A stretch of DNA of 64,000 nt from positions 5,366,312 to 5,430,311 of the forward strand of contig NC_092675.1 in assembly GCF_964355755.1 (NCBI RefSeq), written 5' to 3'. The translations under genes and the position numbers were made by a program. The stretch is from Antedon mediterranea. Taxonomy: Eukaryota; Echinodermata; Crinoidea; Comatulida; Antedonidae. A model generated the notes under the pieces. It was given only the letters and a program-made list of their open reading frames with translations. It made no database searches and was not told the DNA's origin. Below, one piece after another: positions 1 to 13,700 of this stretch; within the stretch, counting starts at the first letter, position 1; each line of letters begins with the position of its first letter.

Positions 1-2400
1 AGAGGGGATAGGAAATAACATTTTACAATGAATTGCTGAATTACTGTATCATCATAATATCATAATGCTGTCATTTTCAACCATTTGAATCTGCATATGA
101 ACTGTCTGACATGGTCTACTCAATCCAAAGGCTACAGTAGTGACAGTAGACAAACACTAAATTCATCTTTAATTTATATATTTCTGTTTTTGTTGGGTGC
201 ATCAGTTATTTGTGCTATAAATCCATTAAAAATAATATTACTGTACTGATATTATTTTTTTTCTCATATTATACTAAATTATTGCAATGGCCTCTGTAAC
301 ATTAATGCAATTTCATAATAAAATTACCGATTAATATGAAAAAAGACCTCATGAGAATTTGTCTGTCCCACAAAATTACTCAGAAAATTAATTTAAATTT
401 TTAACTTATTAAGTTCATCAAAACACAAGATCAAATTCTATGATACATTTCCTTCAAATTAGTATTTTCAATGTCTAGTAAACAACAGAACAATATTACT
501 CATCCTACAAAAAATTTATAAACACAAATGAAATAATATTAATATTTCTTATAAAATTATTTTTTTTTAAATAGAGAATATTGTTCATAAAATGGAAAAG
601 AATTTTTTTTTTTAAAGACAAAATGAATTGACAAAAGCATGAGATGAATGTACTCAAGTTTAGCACATGGGTTGTCGAGAATGGCTTTATGGTGATGGAT
701 TTTATCATAGATACAGTATTATTATATAATATCTTTTAGAACATGGAGGGAGGTACTGTAAAGGCTTTCATCTTCTGGTAATACAGAAATGGCTGCTGCA
801 ATCAAAGTTAAATCAAAATCTGATGAAAATATCTATAATCTAAATGTTGTTGAATATCTTTGGTATGACATTAAATAATATAATATCCCTAATACAAATT
901 ATAGTATCCAGTTAGGTCCATCACTTTCAGCAGGCCGCAAACAAATTGATTGCAACTTAGGCCTATTCCTACAGGTACCAACGGTGTCCACATATCACCC
1001 GCTAGGCTGGCTGTCAACTAATTAATCAATCAAGTAAATAAATACTGGACTGGTGGACCCCTGGCCTGGCTTGTGACGTCTGGTTGGGCCAGCCTGAGGT
1101 GAGTGCCAGTGTATCTGTACTGCCTGAAACTGTTACTATTTAATATAATAAAATGTATTAACTATGTACATACCTATAAATACGAATAACAACTAAGTTT
1201 GCTTCTTGTAGGCCTCAAATTTTGTGGAAACCACTGCCAGCTTCCAACACGCAAGTTCACTTCCGTGTTGACTTTATACCGGTTGGCTTCACACACGTAC
1301 TTAAATCGCAGTTTCCGTAGTAAAATCAATATACAGCAAAGCTACTGGCTTTTGAATATTCATAAGATTACGTCACAGAGAAAGATACATCATTTGCGTT
1401 TGCCCCCTCATTACTTGAAACTTCTCGCCAACCACAATTATTTTAATCCAAAATGCCAATTTTGAACTAAAAACTCTTTTGCTTGGATAAGGTTGCTCCA
1501 GTAATAAAAATTATGTCAAAGTCAGGAAATAATAGAAAAACGCATTTTATCAGCACAAGCCAAATAACGAAACATTTTTTCAGCTTTGTAGGGAACTTAC
1601 GGTTTGCGACGAGGTGAGAAGCGAGGACACACATGCCAATATCTGCAGATGCTCACAATGAACTAGCATGACTTAGTTTGGTCGTCGCAAATCGAAAGCG
1701 CCCTAATATCTTGTATCAAACATCTTTCAGTAGCTAGCAGTATCATTCAAAAACAAAAAATTAAGACAATACATTTTTTTTTTCAAAAATCTTTTATATA
1801 TTTAACTTATTCATAATTTTTGACAAGATAAACACATTCTATTTATTTTTATTTTATTTTATTCAGTTGTCATAATAATCCTTTCATACATAAAGTATTA
1901 TCATCAACATTACACTTATTTGACAGGCTATATCTGCCTATTCACTGAGGTTAAGTACTGAGGCAAAATGTACACCCAACATTATTTGGATTATTACCAG
2001 AATAAATAACTGGTAGTATTGTTGTGAATACATTTTTTAAATTTTTTTGGAAACAATTTTATACCATAATATAACATATTGTTACAAGTTCCCCAGAAGC
2101 CATAACAATCAAACAGATTGTAACCCAAATAAATAATTATATTTCAATTTTGGTATTTTCGCTTATATCCTGCCAATAACTTGTTATAAATAGAAGGCAC
2201 AGTGGCATACAAATTATTTTAAACTAGCTAAATTAAATACACCGTTAGAATACACCATAATATAGTTATAATACTTTAGTATTTTTAAGTTATAAATTGT
2301 ATAGAACAAGTACACAGTCGAGATAGCTCACACTGCACATGTGCCAAATTCATACCAGGAATTAGGAATTGTTTAGACATGATTTTACTTTTCCATATTA

Positions 2401-2898
2401 GGGAGGTTTCGCAACCTTACGAATACGATAACGAAAACGGATACGTCATACATTTGTGAAACTTTTGAGCTGATCCCCATTTCATATTCGTAAAGCGTAT
2501 TCGTGTTGACGAATATCACCAGTCATATTCGTAACTACAAAACGAGTATAGTTTTTGATCTATTTTGCACATTTTGCATTTGAATCAGGAATTATTCATG
2601 ATTATAATATAATTATAGATTTATTGAAAGTAATTTACTAAAGTAATTTACTAAAATGCCAGGTCAATTTTGATAAATAGCAGTTTTTAAAGTCCTCACT
2701 CGCTTTGATGTTACGCTAGGCCTAGGCAGCCAAGCAACACGTACCTACGCTTCGCTCAAATTTACCGCAGTCATATTTTGGACGCGCCTCAATATTTCGT
2801 TGCCATGCGAAACAGATTTTTACTGGCTTACGAAAACGAATACGTGCGCGTGACGTATCCGTTTTCGTTATCGTATTCGTAAGATTGAGAAACCTCTC
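2401..2898. mobile_element. Non-autonomous DNA transposon with long inverted repeats and TATTA target duplication
   Basis: The first about 50 bases (GGGAGGTTTCGCAACCTTAC onward) reappear inverted at 2836-2898. Both arms are made largely of degenerate six-base steps such as ACGAATACG, ACGATA and ACGAAAACG. The element is flanked by TATTA on each side (2396-2400 and 2899-2903), which I read as a 5-bp target-site duplication. There is no transposase frame; the short ORFs inside are not protein-like. The family is not recognised. Confidence 0.7.
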
Positions 2899-3364
2899 TA
2901 TTAGTATACTAATGAACATGAATGTTTTATACTTGATTATCAATCTACAGACATATTTAGCAATCATCAGAACTAATAAAATACATGTTTTTCTTATGTT
3001 GAACAGAAAATTGATGGAAAAATCAATCTTTGAATCTAAACATTCTTTACCTAAAATAATTATACAAACAAACTGTATTATTTTAAAGGGGTGTAATGAG
3101 TTTATATAGAGTTGTATGACATTAAATTTAGAGTATCATTTTAGTCTAAATACGACAAAAAACTTTTTTATTCTATATTTGGACGTTTTAATTACTATTA
3201 TGCTGTTTATTGAATATTTAAAATATGTGACAAGTGTTCACAAATACTGTACAAATCAACAATTATTGCACAAAATCAAGAAAATAAACCGCCTAGCTAT
3301 TAACTAAAAATCAAACTTAATTCAATGATTTAATTGATGATATCGTTGATTCACACAACTTGTT

Positions 3365-3505
3365 AAGTTCTGTCTACACTATCAAACTAGTTGACAAAAT
3401 ATATGATATGCCCAAATATGGTAGTGATATGACATCATCATGCCCATATATGGGCACCTCACATTTTGTAGTCATATAAAGTTTGATAATGTAAACATAG
3501 CTTTA
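3365..3505. mobile_element. Palindromic MITE family A, copy 1
   Basis: The left end AAGTTCTGTCTACACTATCA and the right end TTTGATAATGTAAACATAGC are inverted repeats. The core carries the family signature: CATATTTGGGC-like blocks and a central ATGATGATGTCAT-like palindrome. The arms match nine other copies in this window. Confidence 0.85.
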
Positions 3506-4715
3506 GGCCATGGCAAATAGATCACATGTGCATGAAATGCTGCCCCACATCATAAAAGTTCATCATCAGTCATTTTTTTTTTTTTTTTAAATAAATTCCG
3601 AGATCGATGGTGACAATATTTAACAAATACATATCCTTCTGTTTAAATATTTCAGAAAGAATTTTTAAAAATTGCAGTGTATATATGTAGTGTTAAAAGG
3701 GTGCATGCCAATTTTGAGAGGGGCTGACGAGAACCATACAATGTATTTTCCCTGGCCTTAACAGCTAGTGAAAAAGTAAGTAGTACACACAGAAATATTT
3801 TCATAATTTCAAACAGTTGTAAATACATATCTTTTTCATATTTTGTATTGTATTGTTTTTACCAGGTTCAATCAATAATTGAACATAAGACTGTGTAATA
3901 ATAATATTTTAGGATACGTGTGATTAAAACCCTAATAATTCTGTGTAAAAGTTTGATTAGGGTATTTTTGGTTTAATAACTACAGTAATATGTTTGATAT
4001 TTCATCAATCCTAAAGACAGAAATATACCACTATTTTCTGAATACTCTAAAAGAATATAAAGAACGAAAAATGTGAAATTAGTAAATCTTAAAATACACT
4101 TAAATTTCATAAACATAATTCTAATTAATTAATAATTAGTCTTTTAGAAGAACAATGAAATCTTAATTGCCTGCAATTAAGATGCCACTATTAGTTAAAT
4201 CTATCTGTTGCTTTGCAAGTTTAATAAATCGCCACTCGGTCAAATAACATAAATCGCTAGGGTCTAGGTGTCTTATCTACATGACAGACAAAACCAAGAA
4301 GAGAATGCTAGCAAACACTTATTTATAATATTTGTGAGGAAAACAGTTATATAGGATTGCAGCAATTGTTTTATTGAATAATAATGAATATTCAGAAGCA
4401 CATCATTAATATTCATAATCATATTCTGATTATAGACCTGGTTTATTTTTTTGTACTTCATGTTATGCAATACTAACTGCCGTTCAGGTCAACTTGATTG
4501 TCATCTAATGGACAATACTCAGATGTTTAAAAAAATGCTTGGGTAGTTAGCCAGATTTACATCAAGGCAGCCAGATTGACACAAAGGTAGATTACTTCAA
4601 TTATTTGCGATCTTAAACGCCAGATAATTTTGGTAAGTTGATCGGCAGCAGAAACTTGGCATAATATACAGTAAGTTTATTATTTCCTCCATAATTTTCT
4701 TGCTTTCTTTAAAAA

Positions 4716-7700
4716 TTATCCCTGAGATTCTTCGGTAGTTGATGATGGTTGAACCTGTTGCTGCTGGTTCGAGCTCCACGTTCTGCAGTGATGTTCATAG
4801 ACAATGTGGGATGAGTGAACACCAGAGACGGATAGAAGAAGAGGTATATCACTTTGGTCTATTGCAAGTCGGCTTTGTATCTCGTCAATGCCTGCCTTGC
4901 AGTTACTTTTCAGGTAGTCTGTTAACAATGTACTTTTGAAGTAGATTTCTTGCAGACGATCTTCAAGATGCATTAGACACTGAGAATATAAAAATTACAA
5001 AATAAGAAAAGGCAAATATAGAAATATACAAGTGAAAGCACTCAGAAACTGAGTGAAGCACTCAGAAACTTAGTGAAACACTCAGAAACTGAGTGAAGTA
5101 CTTGCCAAGATAAAAAAAAAAATAAATGGTAATATGGTAGTAATAAAAAAGGAACTTTCATTTCAGTGATGAGCAAATGAGACTAAATTGGGTGTAGTTA
5201 ATAATATTATAAAATTGAATAATAATAATTTTATATATTATTCTTGCGTACTTAAATTTGATTGGTGAAATACACTTACAGAATCTGGGGCTAACTTTAA
5301 CTGCCATAACTCCTGGATGGACTTTAGCAGGTTAGAAACTAGCTTAGAGGGCGGTAAAACAGCTGGCGCTCTATTCTCCATATCACTGGATAACAATTCC
5401 ACTGTCCATTTATCGGTATCAGCCACGATACACATACTGCTAGCAATGGGCTCATCCAGCACAGAATTCTATAAAAAAATAACACAGTATGAAATCAATT
5501 ATTAGTCATGTAAAGACTGAGCCGTTTTAAAAATATATTTTCTCCCTTCCTCTGAAAAAATAAGTGCACATTTTGATGTCACATAAAAGTTATTCACTTT
5601 CAACAAATGCTGGGTAAAATAAAAAATCATTTACCTAAAAAAACGTAACCTAAAGAATAAAATAAAACTGAAAGCACTTTGTCTGGAAATTTATGGGTTT
5701 TTGTCAAAATTTAACTGTATTTATTATGTCTTTAATAAGCAAAATCATTACTGCTTCTAAATATCAACAATACTTTAACTTCTATCTGAAACTTATCAGT
5801 ATAAATTTATTTCAGCAGCATAATAGATAAAACTAGAGGGTACTCCGAGAGTACAAACCTCCGCCTACTGTAAAATTCCCCTACATAAAATGCCCCCTGA
5901 ATATTTTTTTTAAACATTTATTTTTATTAGTTCCAAGTGTAAATATGTTAACTGCACACTACAAAGTTGTGGATGACAGTGTGGTGTAATGGTTATGTAT
6001 CCAGCCTCTCACAGTTGAGATTGCTGGTTCAAGTCCCACTGAGGGGTTTTTTTTTTTTATTATTTTTTTATTTTATTTATTTTTTTTTTGTGGACCTTGA
6101 TCTTTGACCCTGACCCTTCAAAATTTAACCACAATTATATGATGTGTCATTGATCATTGTGGCTAAGTTTGATGAGAATCGGATCAAAACTGTGGTCTCT
6201 ATAGGCAGTAAAATAGTTTTTTGTTAGTTGTGACCTTTCCCCCTCAAATTCGAACTCGTCCGAGCTTTTTGGGCATAGATCATTGTGTCCAAATTTGGTT
6301 AGAATCGGATAAAAACTGTGGCCTCCAGGCTGTTCACAGACACACACACAAACACACACACAAATATACAGGGGTGAAAACATAACCTCCTTGGCGGAGG
6401 TAATAATTGAACATAAGTGGTGTGGTGGAAAAACGAATGTATACCTGTGTGCTTAACTTGATTTCACTTCTCAACTTTGATTTATCTAGCTCTGGTAGGC
6501 CTTGAAGTGCAAAGTCTGGGAGGTAGTTTGGAGAGTAACCTCCAAGTAAAGAACGACCAAAATTCTCCAAATGACTACACTGAGGGGTAATTGAATTTCC
6601 AATAGACAATGTCCTGAAAAAAAAACACCAAAAGTAGTGAGCATACCTGTAGTAATAATAGTATGGGTTAAAAAAAGTGACAAAAAAAGAATGAAAATGA
6701 ATGTACTGTAGTTGAAAGATTTGTATGCTTATTACACCATTTTCATCCAGCACAATAACACAAAGGTCCAAAACTTCTCCAAAAACAATTAGTCAAGAGG
6801 TTTCAAACTCACAACATATAAAATAGGATGTGCACATTTAAAAAAAAATTTGTATAGAAAATAAATGTTGGTATTAGCCAAATACCAAATACAAGTTGTT
6901 TCAAAAAGGAATTCCTCTATGGCAACACTGGTATATTTCAAAACATTTGAACTTTATTGACAAATATTAACTTACGGCATAAACGGGAGTTCTTCTGGGT
7001 CCATATTGCTGCTTCCGTTGGATATTGTTGATTTATTCGACAACAAAGAAATATCAGATATTACTGAATTCCCACGCTCAACTAATCTTGGATCGTAACC
7101 GCAATTCTCACTATAACTTCGATGCAAATGAACCTTTGGTGTCGTCAGACTTTCGGTTACTGGTGTCAAATTATCGCCAGTAAATTTATCAAGGGTGGGA
7201 GTAGAGTTCCCAGAAGTAATTTCATTAGTATCTTTATCTACAACAGTATCCTTGTCCACGTTAGCTTGGCTTGCACATGAAAGTGTTTCTTCTACAGGAC
7301 TGTTAATAACATCTGGTTTTAATACCAGTTTTGAATGGTCTACCATAGGAATATCAATTTTATTTACATCTCCACTGTCAACCGCATTAGTAAGATCAGG
7401 ATAAAGTTTAACTGACTTTGACAGGCTATTTGGTGGTGGTACATACCCAGATTTTAATAAATGTTTATTTAGTTTTAACGCCTCAAAATTTAATGTTTTA
7501 GTTCTTACTGGAGCTCGACCAACAGCGACAACATTTTCACATTTCACTTCCAAAGGCATTTCACTGTGTGTGCAAACAACAGATGAGTCTTTCGTTGTAG
7601 TGTTTCTTGTATTTACGCATTGCACGGAAATTTCATTTTCAGTTTTTTCTGGAAAATTAACAACTGGCAAGCATTGAACAATTTCAGTTAGTTTACGATT

Positions 7701-10700
7701 AGAAATTGGTGATGTGTGTTTGGAATCATCACTACTACTAGAGTAATCACCCTCACCTACAGTGTATCTACGATCTTGTTTAAAGTTCTTTAACTTTGCG
7801 TTTGAATTACTCTGTTCCCATTGCACATCAAAATCGTCTGCGTGATCAAAGCAGTCCGAGCTATGTTCTATAGAGGACGCTATACCTGAATCTCGCGTTT
7901 TGGTTTTTACAGAACTTGATCTATATAGATTATTAGAATCGTGGCTGTCAGTCTCAAGATCATTAGATTCTGTATTTGACAGATAACCGGATCCTTCTGC
8001 ATGATCTCCAATTGCACTGGCCGCCAACACTTCATCGCTCATTGTACAACCATCCAGATGACTGTTCCGTGACTCGTAATCCTGATCTGATGGCATCAGG
8101 ACAAACTCTGCAACATCATCAAAGCTGAAGACTCTTTTATATTCCATTGCTATCTCCTCTCTCTTCTCTTGTTTCTCATACACTTCGCTGCAACGGATGA
8201 AATAACTCAGAATAAACAAAAACCGACAGACAGTCTCTGCCTTTTTGCCCACTATCACAGTTTTCGATATGTTTACAGGATAGCCAATCGAACCATACAA
8301 GTCGCTGTATAAAAAAAAAAAATTAGGAATTCATATTAGATGTGACAAATTATACATGCACATTAAATAATAAATAATGGTTTGGATTATAAAGTATTGT
8401 CTTTTTCTTTAAACATTAAAATTAAGCATAATCTCCATAATAAACAGCAAACCATTCTTCTTCTTATGAAGTTAATAAAATCAGTTTTTATGCACACAGG
8501 TAATAAAGTATATTTCATATAATAGATAGCTTACCCAAGCTGTGCCCAGAGTGGGTTGTATGGATGGGACTTGGCAAGGGTGTCAAGAAAAGTAGACGAG
8601 TGCTTGTCAAGGTAGGCCCTGTTTGGTGTTACTCCAGCTGGCATCACTGTTGGTACCCAGGCAAGATGGTGGGTTAGCACACCAGTTAATAGACAACTAA
8701 CAAAACTGAAAAAGAAGAAGTTTTAATATATTTAAAGTCTTTTACAAGTGTGCATCAATACCAAAATATGCTACACGTTTGTGCCGGGAATACAACCAAT
8801 TTATACCAACTACCAAGTAAAGTAGGCCTAAAATCTGCACCAAAGACATTTGATACACTTGATCAGAAAAAGTACGATGAGTAGACTGGGATCTACCAAG
8901 AGTGGCTGTTAATGAATTATGCCTTGCACTGCAGAGGATATTCCTTACAATATTCCTTGAGCGGCCTAGCAGATATGATGGCATGACAAATTCACTTACA
9001 AGTTTGTGTTAAGTGTATTATGCTGATCCAATTCTGACATCAATTCCTTGAGGAAATGTTGGCAGAGATGACTTCTTTGACTGGGATAGCTCATCAGATC
9101 CAACCAGATTGGTTTTTGAATACGTGGAGCTAGGTATAAATTACAAATAGAATTCCGGAACTCCTCCAGGCCCTGGATGAAGAAATATATAAATTTTCAT
9201 GTAACTTTTAAAACAGTCTAAATTTTCATTAAATGCCTTATGCTATTGATTCTCACTCGTAAATTTTAGTGGTATTATACATGATTAAATCATTCCATTT
9301 CCATTTGAGAATGAATATTACTTACTTCAAATAAAGGTGTTATGTAAGTTCTTCTTTGGAGTGTTAATGCCTTTTCAACGACCAGCGTTAACTTTTGAAA
9401 GTGTGATTCAAAAAGTGAGAAATGCGAGAAGAAAAATCGCTCAAACTTGTCAGCTTGTTCTTCACTGCCATCCTTGCCTTGACCAATAACAATCGCTAAC
9501 CCAATCTTTGGATTTCTTCTCCTGGATACAGGCTAAGTATAATAGAAAACAAAATAACATTAACAGCACAATACACATGTATGATAATTTAACATGACAT
9601 TAATTGAGAACTACTTTGTGTATATACAGTATATATTTTAACAAAAGAACTTTTTATATTACATACTACTTTAAAAAAAAACATTAGCAGATCTGGTGTA
9701 CAGTAACAATCTGAATACTTACAGCATTTAACAAACATAATAATAGAATAGAAAAATAATCATTGGCTATATAAATATTTGTTTTAAATTTCAAAATTCA
9801 TGTGTAAACTATCTTTAATAATTAATCATTTCAAGTTGTTATTTTTCGATAATCCATAAAGCTCAAGAATTAAATCTATTTGATTTTCAAAAGTTTCAAC
9901 CACGGCAAACTTACAAGGACACGGTAGAACAAGGATCTGATTAATCCTAGCAGCGCCATCACAAACAGGAAAAACAAGGAGTGTATCAAAATGACAGAGG
10001 AAATAATGTTCATATCTCCTGTCACAATCACCTAACCTATTTAAGTTAATATTTTAAAATTGTGTGGGATTTTAGTCCTATATTTTCAGAAATGTGTTCA
10101 GTATGTTTTGAGTTTATTCCACAATGAAACCAATTTAGGTTAGAATATAGTTATAGGATATTCTAGTAATCAAAATAATATAGTCAAGATAATAGAGTCA
10201 ATTGCAATATAATTGGGTCATTATTAAAGATCAGAGTTTATCAATATAATGCTAAGCTCTGTCTACACTATCAAACTATATGTGACAAAAAGATGAGATT
10301 TGCTAATATATGGACATGATGATGTCATATCACTACCATATTTGGGCATATCACAACCATATCTGGGCACATCACACTTTTTTTCCAAACTAGTTTAATA
10401 GTGTAGACCGAGATCTAAACTTTGTATGAAATAGAATACATGCCTCATCCTGGGTGGTATGTCCACTATCCATAGATGATCGTCTCCGACCCAGATCGAT
10501 GTCCATTCTCATTGTCTGACTGCGCAATACTCTTCTAGAGAAGCTAGATGAGGTACTGGACACACTGCTACACGGTGATGGAAAGGGTGTAAAAAAGCTA
10601 CTTGATGATCCTAGTATTAAAAAATAATAGTATAGAAAGTGAGTGCGATTTGCATCAATCTATAATTTATTATATTTTTATCAAACTTTACAGTCCAGAT

Positions 10701-13700
10701 TTATACAAACTCTGCACCATGCTCAAATTTATTATTGATCGAAATGTCGAGAAACTCAACAGTTCATTTCAGTATAACTATATATGCGGTGTACCGCAAA
10801 CTTTGTATCAACATTTGATTTCGCTATTGCTAATCTCCAAACAACAAATTTATTTAACAATACAGTGAATTTTATTTGATGTCAGCACGCCCAAATCATG
10901 AATTGATGCATGACATACGACATGTCCATCACATCAAAAAAGCACATTAATTTTATAGTAGTACTGTATAGTAAACTTTATTAAAAAGATCCCAAACAAA
11001 AAGTGATTTGCATTGCATTGATAAAAACTCAGATAATATCTCTTTATTAATTTAATAAACTTATTTATAGACAACATTTCAGAATAACACTTTTAGAATA
11101 GAGAAATTAGCAAACAATAAATCCAAAAAATTCATGGACTATACCATTTGTGGAAAGGGCATTCAATGAAAACTTCTACTTTTCGAGTTATATCTCGCTC
11201 TTCGAGGAGAAAGGGCTATTGATGGTTTATCCGGGTAAGCTAGGCACGAAATAGACTAGCAAACAATAAATCAAAAAAGGGAGATTCCATTATTCATATT
11301 TGATCTGTATTTGCAATTATATGAAATATTTGATGTCGTCATATTTGGTTGCAGAAGATAGGCTGACTAATCCTCAAAGATGATTCCAAATCATGTGCTT
11401 ATGACAAGTCAGTTAGACAAGTCAGTCGCTATAGGTTCAAGGCGCTGCACTCTACGCATATGTGCTGTTACAACTTATCAGTTAACAGGTGCAATTTGAT
11501 CACTTTAAATTATTAGACAACCTAGTTCAGTGACCTTGTGTTGCATGACACCGTAAAGATCTCTATGACACGCAACCGAACCTAGCCAAGCATAAATCCT
11601 TGTACGCAGCCATACAGATTAATTTAACCTCTTATCACGTAATCTTTACTATTGTGTTAATTCTATATATATAAACAAAACTATTAGGATAAGCTGAAGA
11701 CATCCATTAAACAACAAATAAATCCAAGTTTAAACATCAACCAATGTTTATAAGTTCTTTGGTACATCTCCAACTGAATGTTTACAAAAAGGAAATAAAA
11801 TTGACAATGTCTCAGTTGTTGCACTACAATACCGAGAATGTTTGGCAAGAGATGAGTCGAATTTAAGTAGCACAGTCTAAGGTGAAGTCATCACAAGGGA
11901 ATATACTGCCAGGGTGTAAGTTAACAATGTCTTAATGTTTAAAATGTAATTCCATATTAATAAAAACTCCAATTTTGAAAAGATGGGCAAATAGTTGGCA
12001 AAATGCCATATGAACAACCAAACTGCTATCTTATTCATTTCCTGAATGTTATACTTTCCAATTCCTGGTCTCCCTTGTTAATAAATGTGTCTAGAGTACA
12101 ACAATGGTTTTAATAACTTAGCGTGTTAACATACCTTGAAATAGTCTATTATTTGAGGGCTTTGTTTTTAATAACCTAATAAACAAAATCTGTAGGCCAC
12201 TTCACTTTAATTTTCTATATATAGTACCTGTGTTACATGCACTATTTTCATCAGAAAGATGGCCTTCTATTTATTCACTCTTAATAGCAACTATTAATAT
12301 AGTGCTAACTACCATGAAGCAACAGAGAGAAATTAAGTGCATCTTACACCAATTTTCTGGTAATTGTGATAGTTGATGCAACTACCTCAATTTCAGAATT
12401 TGAAATTGTTTTAGAAGAACTGGGAATTTATCAGAATTGTGGTTGGTTTGTAAGCATTTGTAGAAGTTGTTCACTCTTCATTGATTTGTTTTTATTTTGG
12501 TTTTAAATCATGATGTGCCACAATACACAAATCAACAGTGGTGTTAATAGTATAAGTGCCGCATACCTGGATAAACCGACATTAGCCTCGCTCTTCGAAG
12601 AGCGGAATACTTAAATAAGAACATTTGTATACATTAAAATATCACACCCCTGTCGGATAATGGTATAGTTCGTATTTATTTACCTGACATCCCTGCAATG
12701 CCACTTTCTGAATCTTTACTTCTGGAAGGTGAGTTTGGAATCGCCATTGGAAGACTATGGGCTGCACAAATAAAAATCACATTTACATAAATTTATATAT
12801 AGATTTGAAAAAATCCATTTAAAATTGGAACAAAGAAAACTTTAGCTAATTATTGTGGCTATATTTAGTAAATGATTAGTTTCCTATCTGTGTAAATCCT
12901 GGTAAATGTTGTTCAACTGTATATTATATTACTCTTTCTCACAGTTATTTTCGGCATACACTGTAGACAGTATAAACCTACTTTAAAGCCTTACTTACTA
13001 CCAAACATTTTATTTACAATGTTCATAATGTATTATATTACATAGCCTATGTAAATACGTAAACGTGATTGGTTGAAACTGCATCACATGACTACCGCTG
13101 CGAGGATCGTAAATCGTATCCTCGAGAACTCGAGAACGATGATATTGATTGAGTAATTTTCGTGTGACAATGCTCGCGATTGCCGATAGATAAACAAAAG
13201 TCATCCACTGGGTCTTGAACTCGCGATGCAATTGTCACTCCATCACAAGACAATGCTTCATGCGCTGCGCTACGGAACTTGCTTGAAGAAATTAATCATC
13301 TAAACTATTTAAACTCTGCATATATAGCGCCCTCATTTGTTATTAGTCCTCCCTAGATGTGATGAAAGACCGTTTGTGATTGGTTAATACTCACAGTATA
13401 TTATATGTTTCTGGGTTTATCCCATTATGTATTATTATTATTTTAGTGTCTGCAGCAAGAACCTGTAATAGCTATGTAATTGTACTACTTTCTATGTATT
13501 TCATTAGTACTATACTACTAATACTGTCTACACTAACAAAATTCATGTGACAACAAATGTGTTGTGCTCATCATGATGATGTCATATCACTAGCATATTT
13601 GGGCATATTACTACCATATTTGGGCACATCACACATTTTTATTGTCAAACTAGTTTAATAGTGTAGACAGAGCTTAAGAGTAGTTCTTATGTTCAGACTA

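Larger units (their letters stand above)
1..4715. other. Gene-free left flank, downstream of FNIP
   Basis: No open reading frame here resembles a known protein; the short ORFs are AT-rich and lack splice context. The stretch holds a 498-bp inverted-repeat transposon (2401-2898), one copy of the palindromic MITE family (3365-3505), a diverged repeat near 1590-1700 that recurs near 38070-38205, and AT-rich sequence otherwise. The right end should contain the FNIP 3' untranslated region, since FNIP is read leftward and its stop codon is at 4716-4718; I could not choose one polyadenylation signal among several AATAAA-like matches. Confidence 0.7.

Noticed and set aside
1199-1465. 88-codon open frame on the plus strand
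   Set aside because: No family motifs, no splice context and AT-rich composition; a chance frame in intergenic sequence.
8742-8984. 80-codon minus frame between FNIP exons 9 and 10
   Set aside because: Exons 9 and 10 join in phase without it and it matches no FNIP segment; intron sequence.
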